Source: an uncultured Verrucomicrobiota bacterium
GTDB lineage: Bacteria > Verrucomicrobiota > Kiritimatiellia > CAIQIC01 > Lenti-01
NCBI GenBank assembly: GCA_937872095.1
Contig: CALMNW010000076.1
Span: 62,001 to 126,000, forward strand
Direction: 5' to 3'
Length of the DNA: 64,000 nucleotides
Made by a program: the position numbers and the translations under genes. Below the pieces are notes generated by a model. It was not told the origin of the DNA. It searched no databases and saw only the letters and a program-made list of their open reading frames with translations. Positions 9,594 to 19,817 of this stretch are shown here, piece after piece; within the stretch, counting starts at the first letter, position 1, and every line of letters begins with the position of its first letter.

Positions 9594-10201
9594 CCTCTTC
9601 CTTCGATGCCCGCGCCCAGACCTGGGACGACGATCCGCGCCGCCGGTATCTGGCCGCGGGCATTTTCGCCGCGCTGGAACAAACGGTGCCGTTGCGCGCC
9701 GACATGGCCGCGCTCGACTACGGCGCCGGCACCGGCCTGCTCACCCTCGCGCTCGCCGCGCGCGTGCGCCGCGTGCTGGCCGTCGATTCGTCCGCCGGCA
9801 TGCTCGCCGTTCTCGCAAATAAGGCGCAGGCCGCCGGGCAGGCCCACGTCGAGACCTTGCATGCCGATTTCACCAAGGCCCCCCTGCCGGCCGGACCGTT
9901 CGATCTCGTGGCTTCCGCCATGACCCTGCACCACGTCGCCGACGTCGATGCGCTGCTGCGGAATTTCCATACCCTGCTCGCGCCCGGGGGCCGGATCGCC
10001 CTGGCCGACCTCGACGCGGAAGACGGCAGCTTCCACGGCGCGAACGCCGCCGGCGTCTACCATCTCGGGTTCGACCGCGCGGCGCTGGAACGGAAACTGC
10101 TTGATGCGGGATTCGTCGACGCCCGCTGCGCCGATGCCGTCCGCAACGAGAAAAACGGCCGAACCTACACGGTTTTCCTGGCCACTGCCCGCAAACCTTG
10201 A
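9590..10201 (+). CDS. Class I SAM-dependent methyltransferase
   Basis: MTSSFDARAQTWDDDPRR...ALDYGAGTGLLTLALAARVRRVLAVDSSAGML...ASAMTLHHVADVDALLRNFHTLLAPGGRIALADLD; ATGA overlap with preceding CDS. Confidence 0.88.
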   Translation: MTSSFDARAQTWDDDPRRRYLAAGIFAALEQTVPLRADMAALDYGAGTGLLTLALAARVRRVLAVDSSAGMLAVLANKAQAAGQAHVETLHADFTKAPLPAGPFDLVASAMTLHHVADVDALLRNFHTLLAPGGRIALADLDAEDGSFHGANAAGVYHLGFDRAALERKLLDAGFVDARCADAVRNEKNGRTYTVFLATARKP

Positions 10202-10222
10202 GGCCGGATTCCGGCGAAATGC

Positions 10223-11980
10223 CTAGCTCGGATCGGGCGCGGGCAACAGATCGGAGGTCTGCGGTTCCACGAGAACCGCGTCGTAGCCGTCGTCTTTGGG
10301 AATCAACCGGTACAAGAGGGCTTTGCCGGCCTTGCGGTGGTAGCGGTACAGATACGCGCTGCGCTCGGGATGGCGGCGCATCAAGTCGGCGTTTTGCTCG
10401 CGGTAATTCCGCACGTAGAGGACATCGCCCTCCAGATCGAGGCGGTTCCGCAGGAATCCGGTGGCGAAGTAGTCGTTGGTGTCGTCTTCTTCGTCTTCGA
10501 TCCCGAGGCAATCCATGAACACGATGGCGTTGGCGATGCCGTAGTCCCGCACCACGCGCGGCAGCACGTCTTCCACGTCGTAGTAGCTCTGGTCGTAGCG
10601 CTGGAAATGGAACGGCGTGCTCACCGCGAGGAACAAGGTGCCCGAGACGGCCAGAAACGCGGGCACCCGCGCGAACACGCGCCGGCGGTCGCCGGCCTCC
10701 CGCAAGACCAACAGGCCGCGCGCGGCCAGGAGAACCAGATACGGCGTCGCGGCCGTGATGTAGCGCGCGGGAACGCAGATTTCGTAATACCAATAGCACG
10801 CATAGGTCGCCAGCAGCGCCGGCAGCGGCAACAGCAGCAGGGTTTCCTTCGTGCGCGCGCGGCCCAGCAGGAACGGCAGCAAAACCACGGCCAGCGCGGG
10901 CCACGGCCAGCCCAGCAAGTTGTCGTTCAGCGCCCGCAAGCGCTTGTAGGTGTGTTCGATTCCGAGTTCGGGCGTATGGGCGCGGCGCGGCGTCAATTGC
11001 ACAAACCCGAATTTGCCCCAGCGGCCCATGCCGATTTCGTGGCCGGGCGTCCGCCAATCCCCCGTCGTGATTTGCTGGAAGCCCAGCAGCGCGCCGATGG
11101 CCAGCAGCGCCGCCGCCAAGCCGGCCGCGATGCCCAGCCGGCAGCGCCACAGCCGTTTTACGGGAAACAGGAAAGCCAGCGCGAAGAGCAGGCCCAGCAC
11201 CGCGGCATCCAACGGCCGGCACAAAAGGGCGACGCCCCAGGCCAGGCCCGCCGCGCCGCCCCAGATCCAGCGCTCCGTGGCCCAGAGCCGGCGCAAGCTC
11301 AACAAGGCCAGGCACAGGAACAACGTGGACGGAATATGCGAAAGATGCAGCCCGGACAGCACGACCATGAACGGCGAGGGAATCGCCAGCAGCGCCGCGA
11401 TCCGCCCGGTGCGATCGGCGAACAAATCGCGGCCCAGTTCCGCGATCGCCACCACCAGCAGCGCGCCGAGGAGCGGGTTGATCAGCCAAGACGCGCCCAG
11501 CCAAACGCCCGGAACCAACAGGGCCGGCCAACCGGGCGGATACATTCCGCACCAGTGTCCCAACGCCTGCCGTTTCCCCAAAATGCCGAAAATCTGGCAA
11601 AACCCGGCATCCGCGGGCAACGGCAGGGTGATCGCGCCGCTCGCGAACAGCCTGGCTTGGAACAAAGACGCCATGCCGTCGTCGAGCCGGGGAATTCCCT
11701 TGAACAAGAACCAGGCGACGCCCGCGTACGCCAGGAAGGCCACGGCGAACACGCCGAGATTGAACCGGGCGCGCGGCACGCGGCAGAGCCAATCGAAGCG
11801 CCGCCCCAGCCAGGCGCGGGAACGGCCGTGGGCCACCGCCGCGAACGCCAGCAGCAGCACCAGCGCCGTCCAGCCCGGATGCGCCAGAACGGCGGAATGC
11901 AGCGGAACGCCTTGCCCCGACAGAAACACGTACGCCAGCGCGGCGCCCAATGCCGCCACCCACCAATTTGTCTTGTTCAT
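10223..11980 (-). CDS. Multi-TM glycosyltransferase-39-like membrane protein
   Basis: MNKTNWWVAALGAALAYVFLSG...FLFKGIPRLDDGMASLFQARLFASGAITLP...; ATG at 11980, upstream extension in the ORF track rejected. Confidence 0.65.
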   Translation of the reverse strand: MNKTNWWVAALGAALAYVFLSGQGVPLHSAVLAHPGWTALVLLLAFAAVAHGRSRAWLGRRFDWLCRVPRARFNLGVFAVAFLAYAGVAWFLFKGIPRLDDGMASLFQARLFASGAITLPLPADAGFCQIFGILGKRQALGHWCGMYPPGWPALLVPGVWLGASWLINPLLGALLVVAIAELGRDLFADRTGRIAALLAIPSPFMVVLSGLHLSHIPSTLFLCLALLSLRRLWATERWIWGGAAGLAWGVALLCRPLDAAVLGLLFALAFLFPVKRLWRCRLGIAAGLAAALLAIGALLGFQQITTGDWRTPGHEIGMGRWGKFGFVQLTPRRAHTPELGIEHTYKRLRALNDNLLGWPWPALAVVLLPFLLGRARTKETLLLLPLPALLATYACYWYYEICVPARYITAATPYLVLLAARGLLVLREAGDRRRVFARVPAFLAVSGTLFLAVSTPFHFQRYDQSYYDVEDVLPRVVRDYGIANAIVFMDCLGIEDEEDDTNDYFATGFLRNRLDLEGDVLYVRNYREQNADLMRRHPERSAYLYRYHRKAGKALLYRLIPKDDGYDAVLVEPQTSDLLPAPDPS

Positions 11981-12088
11981 TCGCGATCTTCCAAAAGGGA
12001 TTGAAAGAATCTCTATATCCGGAAATCCAAACCGAAGCCAACCAAATACGGCTTGACCCGAAGCGCTCCGCGCTGGCATCAAGGCGGG

Positions 12089-13660
12089 ATGAACGATTGG
12101 TCCCGCTTGTTCCCGTCCGTCCCGGCGTTTCTGGCCCTGGCGGGATTGGCCTGCGAGGTCGCTTGGCTCGCGGCCAAGCGGCGGGGACGCCTCGTCGGCC
12201 ATCCCGCCGCGACCTTCGCGGCTTGGATCTGGCGCCCGTGGACGCTCTGGGCGCTGTTCAACCTGTTCAACCGCTGGCGGTGGGACCAAGGGTTCAACGA
12301 CCGCCGGACTTTCCCCTTCTACGCAAGCCTCTGGAATCCGGACGAAACGTTCGCCGAAGCTTGGATCCGGATCGCGCAGGCGCCGGGACTCGTTTGGCTG
12401 GGCGCGGTCGCGGCTCTCTTGGCGGCGATGATCCTGTTGCTGGCGTGGATCGTGCGACGCCCTCCCGTCCGGGTCGCTCCGGCGCTCGTCGGCCTGTATC
12501 TCCTGGCCATCGGCCTCCATCTGTCCCTCGCCTGCCTGCCGAACGGCGCCCGGGACCAACCGGACCGGCCCGGTTCCCTGTTGGCGGCCTGGAACAACCC
12601 CGGCTCCACCATGCTGTATGCGCAACCCTTCATCCAGGACAGCCGCGACTATTTCAGCCGCTTCCGGGAGATCCAGCCCAAGCTCCGGCGGACGATCCAC
12701 GGCCTTTCCCACCCGCCCGGCGCTTCGTTGTCGCTGTATTGGATCGGCAAGGCCATGGGCGTGAAGGGGCGCGACATCCGTTCGCCCGAAAATCGCCTGC
12801 GCTATTCGATCGGGCTGGCCGCGTTCGGCGCGCTGAACGTCTTCGTTCTCTTCGGATTGGCCCGGCGGCTGTTCGACGCGCGCGCGGGATTTCTCGCGGC
12901 GACGCTCTGGGCAACGGCCCCGGCGGTCGCCGCCTATGCCACCTTTGCCCAGGATTCGACGTACGCCGTTTTCTTCAATCTCGCCCTCCTGCTCGGCTGG
13001 GAGACGGCTACCGCCTCCAAACGCGCCGGTCTCTGGGGATTCGCGCTCGGCGTGGATTTCTTCGCGCTCGTTTTGCTGAACTACAGTTGGTGCCTCGCGA
13101 CCAGCATCTTTTTCCTGTTCGCCCTCGCCACCGGCGTGCGGGCCCGCTGGCGCCTCCGCGAATACGCCGGACGCCTCGTCTTTCCGCTGGCCGTCATGGC
13201 CGCGCTGGCGGGCGTCTTTCTCGCCTATCACCGGCTGGATTATTGGGCCATGTACCGCTATGCCGCCCAGTACGTGTCCCAGTGGTACCCCTTCACCGGC
13301 CCCTACCAATGGATCCTGGCGCTGCTCGGCGGACAGATCGATTTGTGGCTGATGCTGGGCGGCGTCGCCTGCTCGGCGTTCGCCGCCGCGCTCTTCCGGT
13401 TCCGGAAATCGGATTTCGGCGAGCCGCGGACGATCTACCTGTTCATCGTGCTCGGGATCTTCGCGCTGCCGTTGCTGTTCGGGCCCAACTGCCTGAAAAT
13501 GGAAGCGGCCCGCTGCTGGATCTGGGTGGCCAGCCTCCCGCTGGCGTTCGCGGCGGACCGGTTGCTCCGCATGCCGTCGCGCCTCTTCGCCTACGGCGCG
13601 CCGGCGGTCTCCGCGCTGACCTATGCCGGCCTGCGCCTGTTCCTCGATTTTTCCGTGTAG
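12089..13660 (+). CDS. Multi-TM glycosyltransferase-like membrane protein
   Basis: MNDWSRLFPSVPAFLALAGLACEVAWLAA...HPPGASLSLYWIGKAMG...; many hydrophobic helices, divergent from the previous gene. Confidence 0.55.
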   Translation: MNDWSRLFPSVPAFLALAGLACEVAWLAAKRRGRLVGHPAATFAAWIWRPWTLWALFNLFNRWRWDQGFNDRRTFPFYASLWNPDETFAEAWIRIAQAPGLVWLGAVAALLAAMILLLAWIVRRPPVRVAPALVGLYLLAIGLHLSLACLPNGARDQPDRPGSLLAAWNNPGSTMLYAQPFIQDSRDYFSRFREIQPKLRRTIHGLSHPPGASLSLYWIGKAMGVKGRDIRSPENRLRYSIGLAAFGALNVFVLFGLARRLFDARAGFLAATLWATAPAVAAYATFAQDSTYAVFFNLALLLGWETATASKRAGLWGFALGVDFFALVLLNYSWCLATSIFFLFALATGVRARWRLREYAGRLVFPLAVMAALAGVFLAYHRLDYWAMYRYAAQYVSQWYPFTGPYQWILALLGGQIDLWLMLGGVACSAFAAALFRFRKSDFGEPRTIYLFIVLGIFALPLLFGPNCLKMEAARCWIWVASLPLAFAADRLLRMPSRLFAYGAPAVSALTYAGLRLFLDFSV

Positions 13661-13672
13661 GGCGTTCGCCGG

Positions 13673-14623
13673 CTACGGCGCGGCCAATTCCGCCGGCGGA
13701 AGGATCCAAGGCGAAATCGCCCGGCGGAACGACGGAATCCGCACGTAGAGCAGCACGGAGCAGGCCAGAAACGCCAGCGCCACCAGCACCATCAGCTTCT
13801 TTTGCCGGAAAAGACGCTCCGGATGCTGCACCGGGCTGTCGTGTTTGAAGCCCAGATGGATGTAGTACGCCATCGCCAGCGCCACCAGCGGCGTCGCCAG
13901 CACCATCTCCACGTGGTAGCGCGCCATGAAGAAGCCCGACAACATCCCGAACAGCGCCCCGTAGAAGAAAATGCTCTCCTGCAGCCGCTCTTCGGTGTAG
14001 TAGCCGAACGATTTCCGGTAGTTGGCCGCCTGGCCCGATTCCCGGATGTGCCGGAACTCCGCGAACCGCTTCATCCCCATCAGGAACGCCCCGAACATCC
14101 AGTAGGCCAGCATGATCGAAAACGGAGGCGCGAGCGTCGCGCCGGCCGCAAACCAGCCGATGCACAGCCGGATCGGATTGTTCACCGACTCGCACACCAC
14201 GTCCACGTACGGCACGTCCTTCAGCCGCACGGGCGGCACGTTGTAGACCATGCCCGAAATCCAGAACGCCACCATCGTCCACCCCAGCGGCGGAAACAGG
14301 CGAAAAGCCAAGGCGAAGCCCAGCGCGGCCAACACCAGCCATTCGACGTAGGCGATCGGCACGTTGACCTCGCCGCTGGCCACCGGCCGGTTTTTCTTTT
14401 CCGGATGGAACCGGTCCTTGGGCGCGTCGAGGATCTCGTTCAGCACGTAGTTGCTTGACGCCACCAGACAGGCGCAGACGATGGCCGATGCCACCCGCAA
14501 GAGAATTTCCGGGGTCGGCCAGCCCGGCACGTAGAGAAACGCCAGCAGGATGCCGGGCGCGATGAACACGTGGTTGGCCCAGTATTCCGGGCGGGCGATG
14601 CGAATATAGGGGCTTAGCTTCAT
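13673..14623 (-). CDS. UbiA-family prenyltransferase (decaprenyl-phosphate phosphoribosyltransferase-like)
   Basis: MKLSPYIRIARPEYWANHVFIAPGILLAF...SSNYVLNEILDAPKDRFHPEKKNRPVASGEV...MGMKRFAEFRHI. Confidence 0.78.
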   Translation of the reverse strand: MKLSPYIRIARPEYWANHVFIAPGILLAFLYVPGWPTPEILLRVASAIVCACLVASSNYVLNEILDAPKDRFHPEKKNRPVASGEVNVPIAYVEWLVLAALGFALAFRLFPPLGWTMVAFWISGMVYNVPPVRLKDVPYVDVVCESVNNPIRLCIGWFAAGATLAPPFSIMLAYWMFGAFLMGMKRFAEFRHIRESGQAANYRKSFGYYTEERLQESIFFYGALFGMLSGFFMARYHVEMVLATPLVALAMAYYIHLGFKHDSPVQHPERLFRQKKLMVLVALAFLACSVLLYVRIPSFRRAISPWILPPAELAAP

Positions 14624-14735
14624 GGGGCGGCATCCTAGCACGAACGCACGGGAAAGGGGGACGTTATTTTCCGCTGGTTCCCGCCGCGCCTCCGAAGTGG
14701 ACGCCCCGCCGCAAATCCGCTATCTTCCCTCTTCT

Positions 14736-15587
14736 ATGTTCCGTCCGTTCCATTTTCTGTTTTGCCTGCTGGGAGCCGCCGTTTGCTGCGGCGCGACGCC
14801 GCCCAAATGGGCCACCTTCACCCTCGCCACCGCGAATCTGTCCGACAACGTGACCCAGGCCTACGACGCGCCCGGCATCCGCATCCTCCAGGCCCTCCAG
14901 CCCGACGTGCTCGCGATCCAGGAATACAACTACAAGCTGGGCACGTCCAAGGATCTGGCCCAGCGCCTTTTCGGGCCGGACTGGCATTTCGCGCGCGAAA
15001 AAGGCGGCGCGCGCCTGCCCAACGGCGTCATGAGCCGCTATCCCATCGTCGCGTTCGGGCAATGGGACGATCCCTACGTCGGCAACCGCCGCCTGTTCTG
15101 GGCGACCGTCCAGATTCCCGGCCCCAAGCCGCTGCACGTCGTCAGCGTCCATCTCGTGCAGAACCATTCCGAGCGGCGCGGTCCCGAAGCCCGCCATCTG
15201 CTGCAGCTCATCCGCAAGCAATTCCCCGCGGACGACTACGTCGCGCTCTGCGGCGATTTGAACGTTTCCACCCGCGAATCGACCGCGCTCGCGGAGCTGA
15301 CGAAATGGTTCGACGATTCCGCGCAGCCCGCCGACCAGGAAGGCAACAAGAACACGAACGCGAAACGCAACCGGCCCTACGACTACGTCCTGCCCAATCC
15401 GGCTCTCGCGCCGTACCACGCGCCCACCGTGCTGCTCGACGAGAAGTTCCCCGACGGCCTCGTTTTCGATTCCCGTCTTTGGAACCCTCTGCCCCCGCCC
15501 GCGGAATGGGACGACACCGCCCACGACATGCAGCACCTGCCCGTCATGAAAACGTTCCGGGTCCCGTTGAAAGAGCAAAACCCATGA
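14736..15587 (+). CDS. Exported endonuclease/exonuclease/phosphatase family protein
   Basis: Signal peptide; TLATANLSDN...PDVLAIQEYNYK...LHVVSVHL...ALCGDLNVSTRES. Confidence 0.8.
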   Translation: MFRPFHFLFCLLGAAVCCGATPPKWATFTLATANLSDNVTQAYDAPGIRILQALQPDVLAIQEYNYKLGTSKDLAQRLFGPDWHFAREKGGARLPNGVMSRYPIVAFGQWDDPYVGNRRLFWATVQIPGPKPLHVVSVHLVQNHSERRGPEARHLLQLIRKQFPADDYVALCGDLNVSTRESTALAELTKWFDDSAQPADQEGNKNTNAKRNRPYDYVLPNPALAPYHAPTVLLDEKFPDGLVFDSRLWNPLPPPAEWDDTAHDMQHLPVMKTFRVPLKEQNP

Positions 15588-16579
15588 TTTGTCGGACCCG
15601 GGGAATTTTCCGGGCGCTGCTGGTCGGCGTTGCGCTGGCCGGGCTCGGCGCCTGCTCCCGCGGCGCGCCCCGCCCCGTTCCCGTCCTGATGTACCACCAC
15701 CTCGCGCCGGATCCGGGCGCCGACGTCTGGACGGTCGCGACCGAGGAATTCCGCCGGCAGATCGCCGATCTCCAGGCCGCCGGCTACCGGACCATCCTGC
15801 CCGCAGACCTCGCGAAACGCCGCGCGTGGAAATTCTGGCAGCCGCGAAAACCCGTCGTCATCACCTTCGACGACGGCCTGCTCAGCACGCGGACCGAGGC
15901 GGAGCCCATCTTGCGCGCCGCCGGATTCCGGGCCATCTGCTACCTCATCACCGGATCCGTCGCCGACGCGCCGGACGGCCGGATGAAGTACGGCACCTAC
16001 GATTGCCTGAGCTGGGAGGAAGTGCGGGCGATGCAAAACCGCGGCACCTTCGTCTTCGGCATCCATTCGCATTCGCACGCCGGCCGGCCGGCCCGCCTCG
16101 CCTTGGAGGCCGCGGAATGCCGGCGCCTGTTCAAGAGCAAAACCCGGCGCACCCCGCGCGACTACTGCTATCCCTACGGCGTCGCCCCCGATTTCCTGGT
16201 CCAGGCCGTCTCCAATGCCGGCTATCGAACCGCCATGGTGTGCGCAGACCAGCTGTTTTTCCCGACGCCTTCCGCCGACTATTTCCGCATTCCGCGCGTC
16301 TCCGTCTACGGCGGACGGCACGAATTCGCGGTGGCGCCCGGCGCGCAACCGGACTCCGGCACCTTCTGCGCCGAGGTCCTGAATCGCGGCGTGCCCCTGC
16401 CCGTGCGAGGCGTCTTGCGGCATGGAGAAACCGAACGCGCGATTCTCCGCCCCCCGCCCGCCCCTCTCGGGCCGCAACCCCAAAACTGGTGCTGGCCTCT
16501 CCGGTCGCCGCCGGGAGACCCGTCCTCCCTGGCGGTCGAGATCTGGGAACAAAACGACCTGTTCCGCTACGTTCCCTGA
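15584..16579 (+). CDS. Polysaccharide deacetylase lipoprotein
   Basis: Lipobox LAGLGAC; VPVLMYHHLAPDPG...VVITFDDGLLSTRTEAEPILRAAGFRAICYLITGS...FGIHSHSHAG; ATGA overlap with preceding stop. Confidence 0.87.
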   Translation: MICRTRGIFRALLVGVALAGLGACSRGAPRPVPVLMYHHLAPDPGADVWTVATEEFRRQIADLQAAGYRTILPADLAKRRAWKFWQPRKPVVITFDDGLLSTRTEAEPILRAAGFRAICYLITGSVADAPDGRMKYGTYDCLSWEEVRAMQNRGTFVFGIHSHSHAGRPARLALEAAECRRLFKSKTRRTPRDYCYPYGVAPDFLVQAVSNAGYRTAMVCADQLFFPTPSADYFRIPRVSVYGGRHEFAVAPGAQPDSGTFCAEVLNRGVPLPVRGVLRHGETERAILRPPPAPLGPQPQNWCWPLRSPPGDPSSLAVEIWEQNDLFRYVP

Positions 16580-16646
16580 ACCGCCCGTGTTCGCGCATTT
16601 CCGCATTGCCCCTCGACCCGTTTCCGCCTACCGTCGATCCGTGAGC

Positions 16647-19600
16647 ATGGCCAAAACACGGACGATCGTCTTCCGCTTCCTGCTGGGGGCGATCCTGCTG
16701 GCCGGATTGCTGCTGCGCTACGCCGGGCTGTGCGAGCCGCTGCAGCTCCATCCGGACGAACGGAACATCGCGCTCTGGATGGATCGGATGCATGCGCAAC
16801 ACTCGCTGCGCCCCCAAACCTATGCCGGCGGTTTCTTCGTGTTGGCGGATCTCGCGCGCAAAACGGCGGAATGGACGCAGCGATATGGTTCCCATCGCTG
16901 GGCCTATTTCATCCGCGCAACGGACGTCCGGATGCCGCCCCGCACGGATCCCGTCGCCTTCGGCCGCACGTTCAACGTCTGGATGGGCACGCTGGCCGTT
17001 CTCTTGGGCGCGCTGCTGGCCGGCCGCGTGGCCCGGTCGCGGGCCGCCGCCTTGACGGCCGCCGCCTTGCTGGCCTTCACGCCCTTCGCCATCGAACATG
17101 CCCATTACCTGGAAAGCGACGTCGCCATGCTCGCCACCCTCGCGCTGGCGCTGCTCGGGATGGCCCGCTTTCTCGCGACCCGCAAATGGCGCGACTGGAT
17201 CCTGGCAGCCCTCGCGACGGGATTCGCCGCCGGCACCAAGTTCCCTCTGGCGCTCTTGATCCTTCCGCTGCTGGCCTCGCTTCGGCCGCCGCGCTCCGCG
17301 ACCAGCCGCCCGCGCGCCGTCGCCGGAACCGTCGGCATGCTGCTGGTCGCCCTGCCGCTGGTCGCGGCCGGCTTCGCCGCCGCTTCGCCGGACGCGCTCC
17401 ATTTCTCCGAGTTCATGGCCGGGATGAAGGCGGCCGGCGCCGCCGTCTATGCCGAAACCGCCGAAATCCTGGGACCGCTGGCCGACCAGCCCCATGCCCG
17501 CCAATGGATGAACGCCGCCAATCTGTTTCGTTTCGCCCGCACGCTGCGCCCGGGCTGGCTTCTGATTGCGGCCGTCGGCATCCCGCTGTGCGCGGTCCGT
17601 CGGCTCCGCCCGTTCTGGCCGATCACCCTCCTGTTTCCGGCGCTTTGGCTCGGGTACATCGTCTGGCTGGCCCCCTGGTCCCGCTCCCAGGAATTCATGG
17701 CCTTGCTTCCGATTCTCTGCCTGTGGGCGGCCCTGCCCGTCGCCGCCCTGTGGAACGCCCGCGGAGCGCCCGCAACGAGAATCGCCGCGCTGGTCCTGTG
17801 CGCCTTGGCCGTGCTCCCCGTCGCGAAGACCGGCTTGGCCCTCTCGTCCCAATTCGCCTGGGAAGACACCCGCCGCCTCGCCAACCGCCAGTTGAAAGCC
17901 TGCTTCCCGAAAGACCGGCCGCTCGTCGCCGAATTATATTCGGCGCCGGCCGAAACCGGAGTTTCTTCCCATACCATCCCCATTTCCGAATACGCCGCCG
18001 ACGTGGCTTCCTTGCCGGCCGGTCCCGATTCGTCCGGATATTTCCTTCTCAATGCCGACTTCTGCGCCCGCGGGTTGCGGGACCCCCTCACCCGCGTTCT
18101 TTTTCCGCCGTACGCGCAGGAGATGAAAGACCTCCAGACCCATGGCCGGCGCATCGCGACATGGGCCTCCCTCGAATCCACTGCCCCGCAACCGTACTTC
18201 CGCGCCCCCCGCATCGAGTTGTGGTGGCGTTCCGCCGGCGACCGGCCCGCTTCCGGCGATGAACCGGTCGAATTGCCGCGGCCGGCGTGGGTCCGGGACG
18301 AAGGCCGCACCACGTTCTTCCGGAGCGATCTGCGCGCCGGGCCGCGCATCGCCGTGCCGGTCGATCGGTTCGCGCGCGAAATCGCCATCGGCGGACCCGG
18401 CCCCTTGGACGGTCCCGTCTTCCTCGTGTTCAGCACGCGCGAGCGGGCCGCCGACGTGGAGGCACAAGGCTTCGGCCGGACCCGGCGTCTGGAGCTCGAT
18501 CCCTACGATGCGGGCGCGATTCCCCTCGAACGCCCGTGGTGGAATCTGCGCTGGAGCCGCTACGAACGCGTCGCCGTCCGCTCCGAAACCGGCGGAGCCA
18601 CCCTCACCTATCTGCCCTGTTTCCTCCACGTGGCTTTCGATCCGGTCGAAGCCGCCACCCTGCTGCTCGACGAGGGCCATTTGGACAAAGCCGTCGATCT
18701 GCTGCGGCGGCACGGCGTCCTCGCCCAAGCCGGCCCGTTCTGGCGCGCGCTGGCCGGCGATCCCGACGCCACGCCGGATGCCGAAGCCCTGCTGGCCCAA
18801 TGGGACCAATGGCTCGCCCAAGACGAAACCCGGCCGCCGCCCGTTTGTTTCGGCGGAATCCCGCTGGCCATCTGGCAGGATTTCGCCCGCATCCGGCTCG
18901 TGGAACCGGACGAGCCCGTCCTGCTCCAACTGCCCCTCGCGCCGGCGAAAAACGCCGAACGCCGGACGCTCGCCTTCGCGCAGATCCTGCCCGTCTTCGG
19001 CGCGGCGCAAACCCTCGCGATGTCGCTCGGCCGCCATCCGGATTCGGCCGGAAACACCAATTTCTTCGGAACGGTCGCGCTCGACGCGGACGACCAAACC
19101 GAAATCGGCCGTTTCGAATTCGCGGATCTGCCCGATCCCGCCGCGGGCGAAACGGAGTGGAGCCGCACCTCCGCGGAACTGCCCCGCAACGTGCTCCTGA
19201 CGTTCCGGGCGCGCTCGGGCGGCGCCATTCGCGTGGAAGACGCCCAATGGACGTGGTCCTGGCGCGACATGCTGGCCCGGCGCGCCAAACAACTCCGCCG
19301 CGCCCTCTCGGATAAACCCGTTCCCGCCGCCGTCCGCTACGGCGATTGGCTCGCCGTCCGCGGCTGCCGCGTCGAAAACGGCCAAATCCTGCTCGACCTG
19401 GAGGCGCTCCAAAACGCCATCCCGCCCTTCGCCGCGCAACTCCGGATCTTCCAGCGCGGAAAATGGCGCCCGCGCGAAACCGTTCCCCTCGGCGAAGCCC
19501 CGGCCCCGTGGCGGCGCGGCGAACGGAAAACCGTCCGCCTGCCGCTCGAAAACGGCCTCGAACCCGATCGCGTCGGCATCGCCCTCCAGACCGACGTCCC

Positions 19601-19685
19601 CTGGCATCCCTCCGTCGTGCCGCTGGCCGACGCCCCCGCCGAACGCCCCTTCCCGACCCTCGCCGAACTCCTGCAAGCCCCGTGA
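16647..19685 (+). CDS. Glycosyltransferase-39-like membrane protein with long C-terminal soluble region
   Basis: MAKTRTIVFRFLLGAILLAGLLLRYAGLCEPLQLHPDERNIALWMDRM...; multiple TMs then ~550 aa soluble. Confidence 0.65.
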   Translation: MAKTRTIVFRFLLGAILLAGLLLRYAGLCEPLQLHPDERNIALWMDRMHAQHSLRPQTYAGGFFVLADLARKTAEWTQRYGSHRWAYFIRATDVRMPPRTDPVAFGRTFNVWMGTLAVLLGALLAGRVARSRAAALTAAALLAFTPFAIEHAHYLESDVAMLATLALALLGMARFLATRKWRDWILAALATGFAAGTKFPLALLILPLLASLRPPRSATSRPRAVAGTVGMLLVALPLVAAGFAAASPDALHFSEFMAGMKAAGAAVYAETAEILGPLADQPHARQWMNAANLFRFARTLRPGWLLIAAVGIPLCAVRRLRPFWPITLLFPALWLGYIVWLAPWSRSQEFMALLPILCLWAALPVAALWNARGAPATRIAALVLCALAVLPVAKTGLALSSQFAWEDTRRLANRQLKACFPKDRPLVAELYSAPAETGVSSHTIPISEYAADVASLPAGPDSSGYFLLNADFCARGLRDPLTRVLFPPYAQEMKDLQTHGRRIATWASLESTAPQPYFRAPRIELWWRSAGDRPASGDEPVELPRPAWVRDEGRTTFFRSDLRAGPRIAVPVDRFAREIAIGGPGPLDGPVFLVFSTRERAADVEAQGFGRTRRLELDPYDAGAIPLERPWWNLRWSRYERVAVRSETGGATLTYLPCFLHVAFDPVEAATLLLDEGHLDKAVDLLRRHGVLAQAGPFWRALAGDPDATPDAEALLAQWDQWLAQDETRPPPVCFGGIPLAIWQDFARIRLVEPDEPVLLQLPLAPAKNAERRTLAFAQILPVFGAAQTLAMSLGRHPDSAGNTNFFGTVALDADDQTEIGRFEFADLPDPAAGETEWSRTSAELPRNVLLTFRARSGGAIRVEDAQWTWSWRDMLARRAKQLRRALSDKPVPAAVRYGDWLAVRGCRVENGQILLDLEALQNAIPPFAAQLRIFQRGKWRPRETVPLGEAPAPWRRGERKTVRLPLENGLEPDRVGIALQTDVPWHPSVVPLADAPAERPFPTLAELLQAP

Positions 19686-19730
19686 ACCCCTCCCCGCGCG
19701 GGGAATCGCGGCTGAAATAGAGCTTCCCTT

Positions 19731-19802
19731 TTTTCCACAGTGTGGAAAAATCCCCCCCGATTTTTCCACGGCGTGGAAAACTTTTTTCCATAGCGTGGAA
19801 AA
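19731..19802. repeat. Cluster of three 19-bp odd palindromes upstream of alaS
   Basis: TTTTCCACAGTGTGGAAAA (19731-19749), TTTTCCACGGCGTGGAAAA (19762-19780), TTTTCCATAGCGTGGAAAA (19784-19802); start-to-start 31 and 22 bp. Confidence 0.9.
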
Positions 19803-19817
19803 CCCAGGAGCCGCCCC

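Noticed and set aside
10337-12004. 555-aa plus-strand ORF
   Set aside because: Antisense to the GT39-like membrane protein; Arg/Gln-rich with no family signature.
19731-19802. CRISPR array
   Set aside because: Repeats are palindromic 19-mers with 3- or 12-nt spacers that share sequence; far too short and similar to be CRISPR spacers, and no cas genes are present.
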